Below are positions 23,881 through 32,289 of a stretch of DNA of 64,000 nucleotides, one piece after another. The notes under the pieces are model-generated. The model was not told the origin of the DNA and ran no database searches. It saw only the letters and a program-made list of their open reading frames with translations. The stretch is from contig NZ_NESL01000002.1 in the NCBI RefSeq assembly GCF_003063435.1, forward strand, positions 310,001 through 374,000, read 5' to 3'. The position numbers and the translations under genes are program-made. This stretch comes from Limnohabitans sp. 2KL-1 (GTDB lineage: Bacteria; Pseudomonadota; Gammaproteobacteria; Burkholderiales; Burkholderiaceae_C). Each line of letters starts with the position of its first letter. Positions within the stretch are counted from its first letter, which is position 1.

Positions 23881-24234
23881 TCACCCCAACCCCATCTCTT
23901 TGAGCATCACCGCATTGACCTTGTGCACGTCGTATTTGTCTTCGGCCAACTGGCGGCCGCGTTGGCCCATGCGGGCGGCCAAGGTGGGGTCTGTGATGAA
24001 ACGGGCCATGGCTTCGGCCAAAGCATCAACGGACTGGACGGGCACCAAAAAACCGTTGTCGCCATCGACCACCGTTTCGCGGCAGCCAGGGAAATGTACG
24101 CTGAGCGCGTTGCGGCCATTGACCTGCGCCCAACCCGTGATGCCCGGGCGCACCTGCCAGGCCAGCAAGGCCAAAGGCACGGCCAAGAGCAACAGGCCCA
24201 TGGCCGAAGCCAACAAATCAAACAAACGTTTCAT
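23881..24234 (-). pseudogene. Chimera: sugar-transferase head joined to a glycosyltransferase tail
   Basis: Residues 1-28 are identical to the start of the PglC-like transferase (MKRLFDLLASAMGLLLLAVP..). After a deletion they continue RPGITGWAQVNGRNA from the same gene. From about residue 45 the reading changes to the C-terminal end of a GT4/GT1-type glycosyltransferase: HFPGCRETVVDGDNGFLVPV and GRQLAEDKYDVHKVNAVMLKEMG. The catalytic residues of both parents are missing, so it cannot function as either. Confidence 0.85.
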
Positions 24235-24530
24235 GGTTTTTTATCTGGATCTGCCACCGCCACCAAGGCCATGGACAGCAACTGCTTAAAGCAGGCCGAT
24301 CAATTCAAGATACGGCTGCGAAGGTCGGGAGTTGGTCACCACAAACGCCGTGACGACAGGCTTGACACCGCCCTGCCGCTCCAAATCAGCCAGCAACTGG
24401 TGAAAGGCCGGGCGCTTGTGCCACACAAACGCCAACTGAGCAAACGCATGCGCAATGTCACCTGCGCCCTTGAGCTCCACCAGACACACCACCGTGCGGC
24501 TTTTGTTTAGCCAAAGACGCCGGAATCATG
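24235..24530 (-). pseudogene. Eroded copy of the PD-(D/E)xK gene
   Basis: The segment is nearly identical to parts of 20651-21230 but lacks two internal blocks (about 90 nt after 'AAGGTCGGGA' and about 180 nt after 'GGCTTTTGTT'). The surviving frame reads MVCLVELKGAGDIAHAFAQL to VVTNSR. The first Asp strand and the N-terminus are gone. Confidence 0.85.
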
Positions 24531-24674
24531 ATGGATTCGAGGCAAATGCGACTGAATCTCACCCAAGACCACCGCCATGGCATCCAGCACAGAAGTCTTG
24601 CCCGCCCCGTTTTCGCCCATCAGCAAGGTCAGGCACCGCCCCAAAGGCAGCTCCAGGGCCTCAAAAATGTTAGC
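24531..24674 (-). pseudogene. Eroded copy of the ATPase gene (P-loop region only)
   Basis: The frame reads ALELPLGRCLTLLMGENGAG with KTSVLDAMAVVLGEIQSHLP, equivalent to the start of the ATPase at 22.3-22.4 kb. About 1 kb between the PD-(D/E)xK start and this P-loop region, and about 140 nt upstream of the P-loop, have been deleted. The piece ends at AATGTTAGCACGCAC, the sequence that also stands upstream of the intact ATPase. Confidence 0.85.
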
Positions 24675-24689
24675 ACGCACCCCACTCAC

Positions 24690-25124
24690 TCAAGCCGCTT
24701 TGATGATGTGCAAAACATCGCTTTCGTAATGAAAGTTAGGCGACTCGAAAACCACCCGAATCTCCATACCCACTTGCGCTTGAAACGGTGTCAGCTCAAA
24801 AGGAATGTTGAGCATGGCCAGCTTATCTGTAGGGTCAGCAGACAAGCCATTGACCGCCAGCTGCTCTGACTGCGCAAAATCCAGCGTTGCAGAACTGATC
24901 ACACGGTCTTTGTCTTGCAACAGCACCGTCGCCGCAGCGCCCATCTGCGAAACTGGCAACTTGAAAACCGTCCAGGCCACCAACTTGGGCAGCAGCACGC
25001 CCTGTGCTGGAATAGCCATCACCCCGTGGTAAATACCCATGGCCGACAACTTGCCGCCAGCCTCCTGGCGCAGGTCATCACAAAACAAAGTGAACGCCAT
25101 CAATGGGCCTGCTTCGCTCGTCAT
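24690..25124 (-). CDS. Third gene of TA-like operon 2 (DUF6941-like)
   Basis: The 144-residue protein begins MTSEAGPLMAFTLFCDDLRQ and continues GKLSAMGIYHGVMAIPAQGVLLPKL with beta-rich strands, and ends NFHYESDVLHIIKAA. The 'CDDxRxExxGKxSxxGxYxGxI' start fits the DUF6941 family of small beta-sandwich proteins. Its start overlaps the antitoxin stop (ATGA), as in TA-like operon 1, although the two third genes are not obviously homologous. Function unknown. Confidence 0.7.
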   Translation of the reverse strand: MTSEAGPLMAFTLFCDDLRQEAGGKLSAMGIYHGVMAIPAQGVLLPKLVAWTVFKLPVSQMGAAATVLLQDKDRVISSATLDFAQSEQLAVNGLSADPTDKLAMLNIPFELTPFQAQVGMEIRVVFESPNFHYESDVLHIIKAA

Positions 25125-25543
25125 ACTTTTGCCCCTTGCTGAATCGCCGTCATGACTTCGTCCATGCTCACCCCCATCGCCACAGCCAACCGCTGAAGGG
25201 TCGCGCCATCCGGATTGGGCACCTTGCCGTTTTCCAAGCGAGAAATATGGGGTTGCGGCAAACGCGTCGCCTCGCACAGCGCCTTCTGTGTCAGGCCGCT
25301 GCGCATACGCAAAGCCACCAGAGGTGCCAAACCATGCGCGTCCAGGGCTTCCCCCAAATCCTGCAAGGCTTGCACTTGCAAGGCCTGCCCCTGTGGCGTT
25401 TGCAAAAGCGCTTGACGGCGCTTGGACAGCGGTCGCTGGTTGGGCCTTGAATCGACCAGCAGTGGCGCTGACCCTATTGCTGGCAGATAAGCAGCCTTTG
25501 TCGCAGCAGGCATCACAAAGCCTGCCGACACAGCCGCCGCCAT
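25121..25543 (-). CDS. XRE-family HTH antitoxin of TA-like operon 2
   Basis: The 140-residue protein ends with a clear helix-turn-helix: RMRSGLTQKALCEATRLPQPHISRLENGKV, then GATLQRLAVAMGVSMDEVM. The first 60 residues are a linker with several Ala/Pro. The ATG at 25543 is 4 nt after the toxin stop; an earlier start inside the toxin gene (25636) is possible but would only add shadow residues. Toxin-first order as in HigBA. Confidence 0.82.
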   Translation of the reverse strand: MAAAVSAGFVMPAATKAAYLPAIGSAPLLVDSRPNQRPLSKRRQALLQTPQGQALQVQALQDLGEALDAHGLAPLVALRMRSGLTQKALCEATRLPQPHISRLENGKVPNPDGATLQRLAVAMGVSMDEVMTAIQQGAKV

Positions 25544-25547
25544 CGGC

Positions 25548-26012
25548 TCACTGCGCACGCCAGCGTGGGATGCCGTGATCGTCATAGTCACGACGAATGC
25601 GCTTTGCAAACTCACTGTGTTCATCATAGTTATCACCCCTTGGCATCAAGCCCAAAACCCAGACAGCCTGCTGGCTGGGTTGATGATTGACGGCATAAAT
25701 CAGCCGAACCGGCAACAAAGCGCCATCGGCACGCCACATCTTGAGGTAGTACAAGTTGTAACCCCAACGCCTGGCCCACTCGATGGGTGCTGCATCGAAC
25801 CGAGGATCCTTGATTTGCCTGAATCGCCCCTCTGCCAAAGCCAGCCTGAGCGAATCGCTCTCTTCCAACAAATCAAAGAGTCCGTCCAAATACAAGCCAT
25901 TCGCCCCGTCCGTGGCATATGCAGCATCCAGATCAGCCTGCACAGAATCAGAAGCCCAACGAACCGCGTAGTATATAACTCCAAAGTTATGTTGCAATCC
26001 TTTGGGAGACAT
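25548..26012 (-). CDS. RelE/HigB-type toxin of TA-like operon 2
   Basis: The 154-residue protein has a helical N-terminal half (ADLDAAYATDGANGLYLDGLFDLLEE) and a C-terminal core of YNLYYLKMWRADGALLPVRLIYAVNHQ, VWVLGLMPRGDNYD, and the tail RDYDDHGIPRWR, which suits a RelE/HigB fold. I chose the ATG at 26012 (MSPKGLQHNFG). It is followed by its antitoxin and a third gene, the same layout as 22560-23792. Confidence 0.72.
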   Translation of the reverse strand: MSPKGLQHNFGVIYYAVRWASDSVQADLDAAYATDGANGLYLDGLFDLLEESDSLRLALAEGRFRQIKDPRFDAAPIEWARRWGYNLYYLKMWRADGALLPVRLIYAVNHQPSQQAVWVLGLMPRGDNYDEHSEFAKRIRRDYDDHGIPRWRAQ

Positions 26013-26065
26013 GGTCAATGGCCGTTCTCTGCGCGCACCTGACGACACAGAACCGGGCAGGCCGA

Positions 26066-26122
26066 CCCCAACCCCATCTCTTTGAGCATCACCGCATTGA
26101 CCTTGTGCACGTCGTATTTGTC
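26066..26122 (-). repeat. Second copy of the glycosyltransferase tail (57 nt)
   Basis: The sequence from CCCCAACCCCATCTCTTTGA to GTCGTATTTGTC repeats 23884-23940 exactly as far as I can see. It encodes the last residues (DKYDVHKVNAVMLKEMGLG) of the glycosyltransferase whose tail ends the chimera at 23881. Confidence 0.85.
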
Positions 26123-26124
26123 AT

Positions 26125-26232
26125 CGTTTGAAGGTACCAGTGCCAGGCATCAGCCTGACTTGCCCGGAGTTGGTGATGTCATACACGCGCAGCCGGGGAT
26201 GGTGTCCACCAACGGTGCCAAGCCATGCGCAA
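26125..26232 (-). pseudogene. Unassigned C-terminal remnant after the GT4 gene
   Basis: A minus-strand frame ends GTVGGHHPRLRVYDITNSGQ then VRLMPGTGTFKR and a stop. It looks like a true protein C-terminus cut off by the GT4 gene end. I do not recognise the family. Confidence 0.35.
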
Positions 26233-27450
26233 TCACGCACGCCCCTCCACCACCCAAGCCACCCACTTATCTGCCAACACAGAGCGGGCAAATTCAGACT
26301 CGGCCAATGCACGGCCGCGTTGGCCCATGGCTTTCAGGGCTTGGCGGTCGTTGGCGGCTTGCTCCAGTGCGTCGGCAAAAGCAGACGGGTTTTCGGGTGG
26401 CACGGCAAAGCCGCAGGCGTTTGCTTCAATCATCTCTGCCAGCCAGCCCGGGTAGTTGTTGAGCACAGGCAAACCCGCTGCGATGTAGTCAAAAAACTTG
26501 TTGGGCGATGTGCCAAAGTAAAAAGCAGGCACATTGGCCAACACCTGCAGACCCAAATCGGTAGAGGCCATCAACCCGGCCAAACGCGCCTTGTTCACTG
26601 GGGCGTGAAAAACCACATTGCCCAAACCTTCACGCACGGCACGCGCCTGCAAGGGCGGTTTGAGCTTGCCGCTGCCAATCAACAAAAGCTTGATATCGTC
26701 CCGCCCCCGGCGCCTGAGCTCGGCGGCTGCATCCAGCACGGCATCCAAACCATTCGCTTGCCCGTGCGTGCCCGCAAAAACGGCCATCAAGTCATCGGGC
26801 TGCACACCTTCAGGCCGCCACGGCTGCGCATCCTGCCCAAACAGGGCCAGATCGCAACCATTGGGGACCAAAGCAATGCGCTGCGCCTGCACGCCCCTGT
26901 GCATGATGCCCTGCACAATGCCCGGCGACAGCCCCACCAAACGGTGCGCCGAGCGGTAACTCGCCCACTCCAGCACACCCATGGCCCACAACACCAGCGG
27001 GTTGCGAATCACCCCCATCGCACGCGGCAACTCGGGCCAAAGATCGCGCACCTCGAACACAAAAGGTTTGCCCCGCAACCAACGCGCCGCAATGCCCGGA
27101 ATGCCAGCCGTCAAAGGCGTGGTCGTGGCAAACACCAAGTCATACGGCTCGCGCAAAGCCAACAACACACTGCGCCATGCAAACTTCAAGAAAGTAAATG
27201 ACCGCTTGAGCAAACCGTCGCTGTTGGAATAAGCCAGATCCAGCTCCACCACATCAATGTCATCGACCATGCCACGCCGCACCCCATTGGCAAACGCGCC
27301 ACTCAGCCCGGTGTTACCGCCCCCCATGCTGCCGCACACCATGGTCACCGAATGCCCGCACTCGATCAAACGCTGCGCCATGGCATACGAGCGGATACCG
27401 CCCGCGCCATGTGGCGTCACAAAATGCTGATGGAAATATAGAACTTTCAT
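26233..27450 (-). CDS. GT4 glycosyltransferase (WbuB-like)
   Basis: The 405-residue enzyme starts MKVLYFHQHFVTPHGAGGIRS and has the GT-B layout: an N-terminal Rossmann half with FVFEVRDLWPELPRAMG, a hinge, and a C-terminal half with VPNGCDLALF, AVFAGTHGQANGLD and the EX7E-like stretch. The HQHF..P.G..G.RSY start and RDLWPE motif are typical of WbuB, an aminosugar transferase of O-antigen loci. It would add one residue of the repeat unit on the cytoplasmic side. It overlaps the flippase stop by 4 nt. Base composition here returns to high GC after the low-GC block. Confidence 0.9.
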   Translation of the reverse strand: MKVLYFHQHFVTPHGAGGIRSYAMAQRLIECGHSVTMVCGSMGGGNTGLSGAFANGVRRGMVDDIDVVELDLAYSNSDGLLKRSFTFLKFAWRSVLLALREPYDLVFATTTPLTAGIPGIAARWLRGKPFVFEVRDLWPELPRAMGVIRNPLVLWAMGVLEWASYRSAHRLVGLSPGIVQGIMHRGVQAQRIALVPNGCDLALFGQDAQPWRPEGVQPDDLMAVFAGTHGQANGLDAVLDAAAELRRRGRDDIKLLLIGSGKLKPPLQARAVREGLGNVVFHAPVNKARLAGLMASTDLGLQVLANVPAFYFGTSPNKFFDYIAAGLPVLNNYPGWLAEMIEANACGFAVPPENPSAFADALEQAANDRQALKAMGQRGRALAESEFARSVLADKWVAWVVEGRA

Positions 27451-28706
27451 TGACTCAGTCGCGTATTTGCCCATATTTTAAGAAATTTGTGCACCCACAT
27501 TAATGAGATGCCCGCATGAAGGACCCACACAAACAAGAAAGCTATTGAAGCCCCAGTATGTGCGGCCAATTTAATTGAAAAGAAAACCAAAAACAAACTA
27601 ACTATTGATAGACCTATAGCGAGAAATCCAAGAAAACTATTTTTTGAGATGAATTGAATACAAGGTGTCGCCAGTGAAGCACATGATTGAAAAAAAAAAG
27701 CAATGCCAACAATATAACTGACCCAAACAGAATGTTCAAAAGCTTTGGGGAAAAAAATTGTTTGACCGAAATAAATAAACGCAAAAAAAATAAGAAGAAC
27801 AAAAAAATTAAGAAGTACAAATCCTCTGATAATACGAAGGGAACCCTCAACACGTTTCAACCTTGGAATCAACTTGTTATTAAGACATTTTAATAAAATA
27901 TTTGTTGAAACCCGTGATATTGATATACCAACCACACCAACTATCGAACCGTATTGAAAGCCAAGTGAATAAATACCAAGTGCTGCAGTACCAACTAATG
28001 TAACTAGTATATAGCGGTCAAAACTAGCGCGAGCCCATCCGCTTGACGCATTTAATACTGTAGGAATTGAAAATTTAAGTGCCCAAATTATTATACTCTT
28101 TCGCAATTCAGGCTTTTCTTTAAAAAATCCGACATGATTAAATATGTAAATCGTAAAAATATATACAATTATATTTGCCAATGTCAAATAAATAAATATT
28201 AAATATGCATCAATTGCATCAGGGTGACCATAGTAAACTACGGATGCAGGAATTAAAGAAAGCACTACTGAACGGAATACTTGCGCTATAGCATAAAGTA
28301 AAAGTGATTCTTTAAATTGCAATACCGTAATAAGCAACTGGAAGTTCCAAGTACAGTAGGCAATTAAAGCAGACAACCAGGTTACACGCACCCAGTGTAA
28401 AGAAAAGAAAAATAATGATGCGATAGATAAAAACGCGAAGGAATACAGCCAAATATTGAAAAGACCACGACCAAGACGTGACCATCCCCTCTTTTTTCGA
28501 AAAAAATAAATACTTAAAGCATTTTGCGTATTAAATCCAATAAATATACTAAAAGTTAATGATATCGTAAGGAGTAGAGAATAAATCCCAAATTCAACAA
28601 TACCTAATCCATTCGCTATATAAGGAAGAATTATGAAAGGTGCAAGTTTGGATACTATATCCGAGGTTAAATAAAATCCAACTCTTTTCAATGCTAAAAT
28701 TTTCAC
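27447..28706 (-). CDS. wzx: Oligosaccharide flippase, Wzx type
   Basis: The 419-residue protein is almost entirely hydrophobic with about 12 membrane segments, the pattern of MATE/MOP-superfamily Wzx flippases that move the lipid-linked repeat unit to the periplasmic face. The N-terminus (ILALKRVGFYLTSDIVSKLAPFIILPYIANGLG) is typical of RfbX/Wzx. It is the 3'-most gene of a low-GC block (27.45-32.7 kb) with a codon use unlike the flanking genes, which signals acquisition from elsewhere. Confidence 0.88.
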   Translation of the reverse strand: MKILALKRVGFYLTSDIVSKLAPFIILPYIANGLGIVEFGIYSLLLTISLTFSIFIGFNTQNALSIYFFRKKRGWSRLGRGLFNIWLYSFAFLSIASLFFFSLHWVRVTWLSALIAYCTWNFQLLITVLQFKESLLLYAIAQVFRSVVLSLIPASVVYYGHPDAIDAYLIFIYLTLANIIVYIFTIYIFNHVGFFKEKPELRKSIIIWALKFSIPTVLNASSGWARASFDRYILVTLVGTAALGIYSLGFQYGSIVGVVGISISRVSTNILLKCLNNKLIPRLKRVEGSLRIIRGFVLLNFFVLLIFFAFIYFGQTIFFPKAFEHSVWVSYIVGIAFFFQSCASLATPCIQFISKNSFLGFLAIGLSIVSLFLVFFSIKLAAHTGASIAFLFVWVLHAGISLMWVHKFLKIWANTRLSQ

Positions 28707-28715
28707 GATCTTTCC

Positions 28716-29228
28716 TTATTTTTTTAAGTAAAACCGGCCCTCATTAAGATAAATTATAGTATTGTCTATATCACGACGTAACCGAATAACTTTTGCAGGA
28801 TTGCCAACCGCAATCGAAAAGTCGGCGATATTTCCGGACACAACAGACCCCGCGCCAATTATGCAACCTTGACCAATATTTGCACCTGGCAAAATAATAA
28901 CCGAGTCACCAATCCAAGTTCCGCGTCCTATTCGCACCTTTTTCAATGTGTAGTCAGCGTCGTAGGGCACCGACATAGCATGTTCAAATCGATGATTCCT
29001 CGTATGAATGGTCAATCTAGGACCAATAATTACACCGTCTTCTATATTTATACCGCCGAATGCATGCGCCGTAAATCCAGGACCAATATATACATACTCA
29101 CCCACATGCATCAAATGTGCGGAATGAATATTCCCTCCATACCATTTAGAAAATCGACCAAAAGATCCAACAAATCTACGTTGAAGTACTGATTTAAGTT
29201 TCCAAAATAAAGATTCAAACGATATCAT
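28716..29228 (-). CDS. Hexapeptide-repeat acetyltransferase
   Basis: The 170-residue protein is a left-handed beta-helix acyltransferase with repeats such as VGEYVYIGPGFTAHAFGGINIED, the catalytic-type His in LTIHTRNHRFEH, RGTWIGDSVIILPGANIGQGCIIGAGSVVS, and the closing VGNPAKVIR. It resembles maltose/galactoside O-acetyltransferases and probably O-acetylates the repeat unit. Low GC. It sits 9 nt before the flippase gene. Confidence 0.87.
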   Translation of the reverse strand: MISFESLFWKLKSVLQRRFVGSFGRFSKWYGGNIHSAHLMHVGEYVYIGPGFTAHAFGGINIEDGVIIGPRLTIHTRNHRFEHAMSVPYDADYTLKKVRIGRGTWIGDSVIILPGANIGQGCIIGAGSVVSGNIADFSIAVGNPAKVIRLRRDIDNTIIYLNEGRFYLKK

Positions 29229-29249
29229 AATTATATCAAGGTTAAGTTA

Positions 29250-30398
29250 TTAAAATTTATTTGAAGCGCACAATGCACTTTTTTTTTGATTTAAAGAAAA
29301 TTTTATTGTTGTATATTTCGATGCGTGAGTGATAATTAAAAATGCCATTGCAGTTATATAAAAATAGTTATCAAGCAAATTACCAGAAAATTGTGCCCCA
29401 ACGAATATCGGAGCAAATAAAAGAGCAAAATTAAATATCCATTTTTTTTGCGAGAAATTCCTAAATACAATGTAAAGTGATATCATATTTAATACGAAAA
29501 AAATTCCAAAAGCTATTAATCCGTGATATATTAAAATTTCAGCAAATATATTATGAGGATAATTACCAACCAATGCAGAAGGATTACTCATTCCAAACCA
29601 AATCTCTTTACTATTTAAGAATTGTTCTACCATGCTCAATTTATCGAGGCGTATATTTGTGGATTCAGAATCTGATGAAAAATAAAACGCACGGGAAGAG
29701 AAAATTTCCTCCCAATCCAAAAAATACCATAACAGCATTAAAGCAACCAACATCTTAATTAAAAAATTTATCGAAAGATACCTAATTATTAAAATTAACC
29801 ATATTACTCCAATTGCGATGATGCCGCCTCTCGATCCAATTTTAAGAACTGCATAGAACGTAATACAGGTAATGGCGATGGCAGTAAATGTCCTATCGTG
29901 GTGCAACAAATAAATCAAACAATAAGCGTAGAAAAAAAGAATAACTCTATAAAGTATCGTTGGACCGAAAACCATAGAAGTCCTTGAACTTGAAGAATCA
30001 CTCAAAAGTAAAAAAACGAAAAAAAATAGCAACAGCGAAACTGTTGACAAATAAACATCTTTCCGGGGTGATTCGAGAAGTATTTTTAACTTACCTAGAT
30101 ATATAACAGAAATTACGGAGAAAAGTGGTGCTTGATAGTATGCTTCATCAATATTTTTGTATGTAATGCCGAATAAGACTATGAGAGCCAGTGGACCTGA
30201 TAACGTTGCATACAAGAGAATTATTGACTTTGGACGGATTAAAAAAGGTAGTCCAATAATAACTACAATCCAAAAGCCATAGTAACCATATTGAGGGACC
30301 TGGAAATCGCCAACAAATATAATTGAAAAAATTAGCCAAAAATACGTCAGCCAATAAACTTTAGTTAATGGATGTTCATTCTTATAATCCATTTTCAT
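29250..30398 (-). CDS. Polysaccharide polymerase, Wzy-like
   Basis: The 382-residue protein has 10-12 predicted membrane segments and one larger hydrophilic loop (around SSRAFYFSSDSESTNIRLDKLSMVEQFL), the pattern of O-antigen/capsule polymerases and O-antigen ligases. Sequence conservation in this class is low, so the call rests on topology and position between glycosyltransferase and flippase genes. Very low GC. It overlaps the pyruvyltransferase-like gene by 4 nt (ATGA). Confidence 0.75.
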   Translation of the reverse strand: MKMDYKNEHPLTKVYWLTYFWLIFSIIFVGDFQVPQYGYYGFWIVVIIGLPFLIRPKSIILLYATLSGPLALIVLFGITYKNIDEAYYQAPLFSVISVIYLGKLKILLESPRKDVYLSTVSLLLFFFVFLLLSDSSSSRTSMVFGPTILYRVILFFYAYCLIYLLHHDRTFTAIAITCITFYAVLKIGSRGGIIAIGVIWLILIIRYLSINFLIKMLVALMLLWYFLDWEEIFSSRAFYFSSDSESTNIRLDKLSMVEQFLNSKEIWFGMSNPSALVGNYPHNIFAEILIYHGLIAFGIFFVLNMISLYIVFRNFSQKKWIFNFALLFAPIFVGAQFSGNLLDNYFYITAMAFLIITHASKYTTIKFSLNQKKSALCASNKF

Positions 30399-31444
30399 CT
30401 AGCCAGCATTTCTTTGAAATGTTTTTGAACCATATCGCTTTTACGTATTGCATCAAATTTAATACTACGACGAAATTCAAAAATTTTTGAAATGTTTTGC
30501 ATGAAAATCAATGCATCTCCGTGGTTTAAAAAATTTTCATAACCGTTAATGCTTTTTACGAATTGCGTGCATTTAGGTTGATATTCCAATAATGCAAATG
30601 GTACATCAAAGGCTGCTGCGGTAATTGCACCATGTAGTTTGGAAGTTACAACAAACGAAGCCGTTGAAAATTCATCGATACTATTTTCAATATTCTCTTC
30701 AAAATAGTTGGTAACCATTACTGGTATATTTGCAATAGTATTTAATTCACTCAATAGTGTTTTACTTAATGCTACTGAACCTTTGTCTAAGTTTAGAATA
30801 TTAATTTCTTCAAAATTTCTAAAAAAAATTTCTGGATTATCTAATTTTTTAAAAGATAAAGGCCGATGGAGGCATATCAATAGTTTTTTTGAAGCATTAT
30901 TGGGCTTTTTATACACAGATGGTAGCCCCCAAACCATATCACAACTGTCGATGGCATTTAGACCATTTCTCATCGCAAAAGTGAATGACTCTTTGTCTCT
31001 GGTCAGTATCTCTTTGAAGCAGCGCAACAATTTAGCATATCTTTTTTCATCTTGTTCGCCTTTAAAGGGCCCTAGAGAGACTCCGAATGCATAGAGTTTT
31101 GTATTTGTAATTTTTGCGGCTATTCTAATTAATTCTCGTTGTTTAAATGATGCATATTTGCCAAAAACTGAGCCACCACCGTATATTAATTTTTCTGCTT
31201 TCAGTGTTGCGTCTAGATTAGATGCTATTCTGGCGAGTTTACCCAAAAGGCCTGTGTCTGCATTCCAGCGCCAAAATACTGGAACTTTTGAGACGTTTAT
31301 ATTATGCTTAGTTCTAATTAAACCATTTTGAATAAAATAATCTTCACCGTTAGCCTCCATTAACTTAGCAATTACAAAGCAAAATAAATCATCCCCGAAG
31401 TTTGATTGCCCATAAAAGCCTATAACGCCAAATTTTTTTTTCAT
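30395..31444 (-). CDS. Polysaccharide pyruvyl transferase family protein (WcaK/AmsJ-like)
   Basis: The 349-residue protein begins GVIGFYGQSNFGDDLFCFVIAK and has LIYGGGSVFGKYASF and SFVVTSKLHGAITAAAFDVPFALLEYQ, all landmarks of the CsaB/WcaK pyruvyl-transferase family (GNxGDxL, GGG, SxRLHG). It probably adds a pyruvate ketal to a sugar or acts on a repeat-unit intermediate. Low GC, and overlaps its neighbours on both sides (4 nt). Confidence 0.88.
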   Translation of the reverse strand: MKKKFGVIGFYGQSNFGDDLFCFVIAKLMEANGEDYFIQNGLIRTKHNINVSKVPVFWRWNADTGLLGKLARIASNLDATLKAEKLIYGGGSVFGKYASFKQRELIRIAAKITNTKLYAFGVSLGPFKGEQDEKRYAKLLRCFKEILTRDKESFTFAMRNGLNAIDSCDMVWGLPSVYKKPNNASKKLLICLHRPLSFKKLDNPEIFFRNFEEINILNLDKGSVALSKTLLSELNTIANIPVMVTNYFEENIENSIDEFSTASFVVTSKLHGAITAAAFDVPFALLEYQPKCTQFVKSINGYENFLNHGDALIFMQNISKIFEFRRSIKFDAIRKSDMVQKHFKEMLAR

Positions 31445-32289
31445 TTTCGAAAATACCTATTTATTCTCCAAGCCATGGCGAAGTTATTGGGTCCTAGACT
31501 CCAATATAAAAGGCCTTTTAATCCGAGATAATTAAATGCCTCTATAGGTGAAAAGATTCGCGAAAATGCAGCACGTCTATTTTGATCTTTCGAAACAATG
31601 CTTCGAACCTCTACCTGCTCCATTTCTGTTAGTCCTAGTTTTTTTAAATCCTGACCTAAAAGAGGATGATTAATAGCTAAGTTAATTTTAGGTTGATATT
31701 CATAGCATGCTATTTCATTAGCAAAAAATTTAGCCTTTGCATTACATAGTAATGTAAACCAAAATAACGTATCTTCACCAATCCGATATTTTGAGTCAAA
31801 TCTTATTTCTTTCATGGAATTTTTTTTAACAATAATTGTATTTGTGTTTGAAAATTTATTTCGCAAAAACTCCATATTAAGACGATCAGATTTTGGTTTT
31901 GGACTTTTTTTACCATTTATTATGTACCCAAAACAATATAGATCGATATTTGGATTATTAGTTATTGCTTTGGCAATATATACATCTGCATTTGGCAGAA
32001 AGTAATCATCTGCATCCAAAAAAAGAATATAATCTGATACAGCTTCATTAATTCCTGCATTTCTCGCATTACTAACACCTTGATTCTCAGATAAATTAAT
32101 TATCGTCAATTGCTTGCTATTGCCATATTGCTCCAACACTTTAATAGTTGCATCTTTCGAACCATCATTGATTATTATAATCCTGGGTTTAAATCTCTCA
32201 AACCTCAGACAGCTATTGATTGCCCGACCGAGTGATTTTTCAGCATTAAATGCAGGAATAATAATTGAGACATCAATTTCACGGATCAT
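31441..32289 (-). CDS. GT2 family glycosyltransferase
   Basis: The 282-residue enzyme has the GT-A fold: VSIIIPAFNAEKSLGRAINSCL, IIINDGSKDATIKVLEQYG, SNARNAGINEAVSDYILFLDADDYFLP with the DxD motif. It adds one sugar of the repeat unit. Two starts fit: the ATG at 32295 and the one at 32289; the latter gives the ATGA overlap that is usual in this operon. Low GC. Confidence 0.9.
   Translation of the reverse strand: MIREIDVSIIIPAFNAEKSLGRAINSCLRFERFKPRIIIINDGSKDATIKVLEQYGNSKQLTIINLSENQGVSNARNAGINEAVSDYILFLDADDYFLPNADVYIAKAITNNPNIDLYCFGYIINGKKSPKPKSDRLNMEFLRNKFSNTNTIIVKKNSMKEIRFDSKYRIGEDTLFWFTLLCNAKAKFFANEIACYEYQPKINLAINHPLLGQDLKKLGLTEMEQVEVRSIVSKDQNRRAAFSRIFSPIEAFNYLGLKGLLYWSLGPNNFAMAWRINRYFRK

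Noticed and set aside
23881..24234. Functional small glycosyltransferase
   Set aside because: The frame is a chimera of two deleted genes and lacks the Asp-Glu catalytic pair of the transferase and the N-terminal half of the glycosyltransferase.
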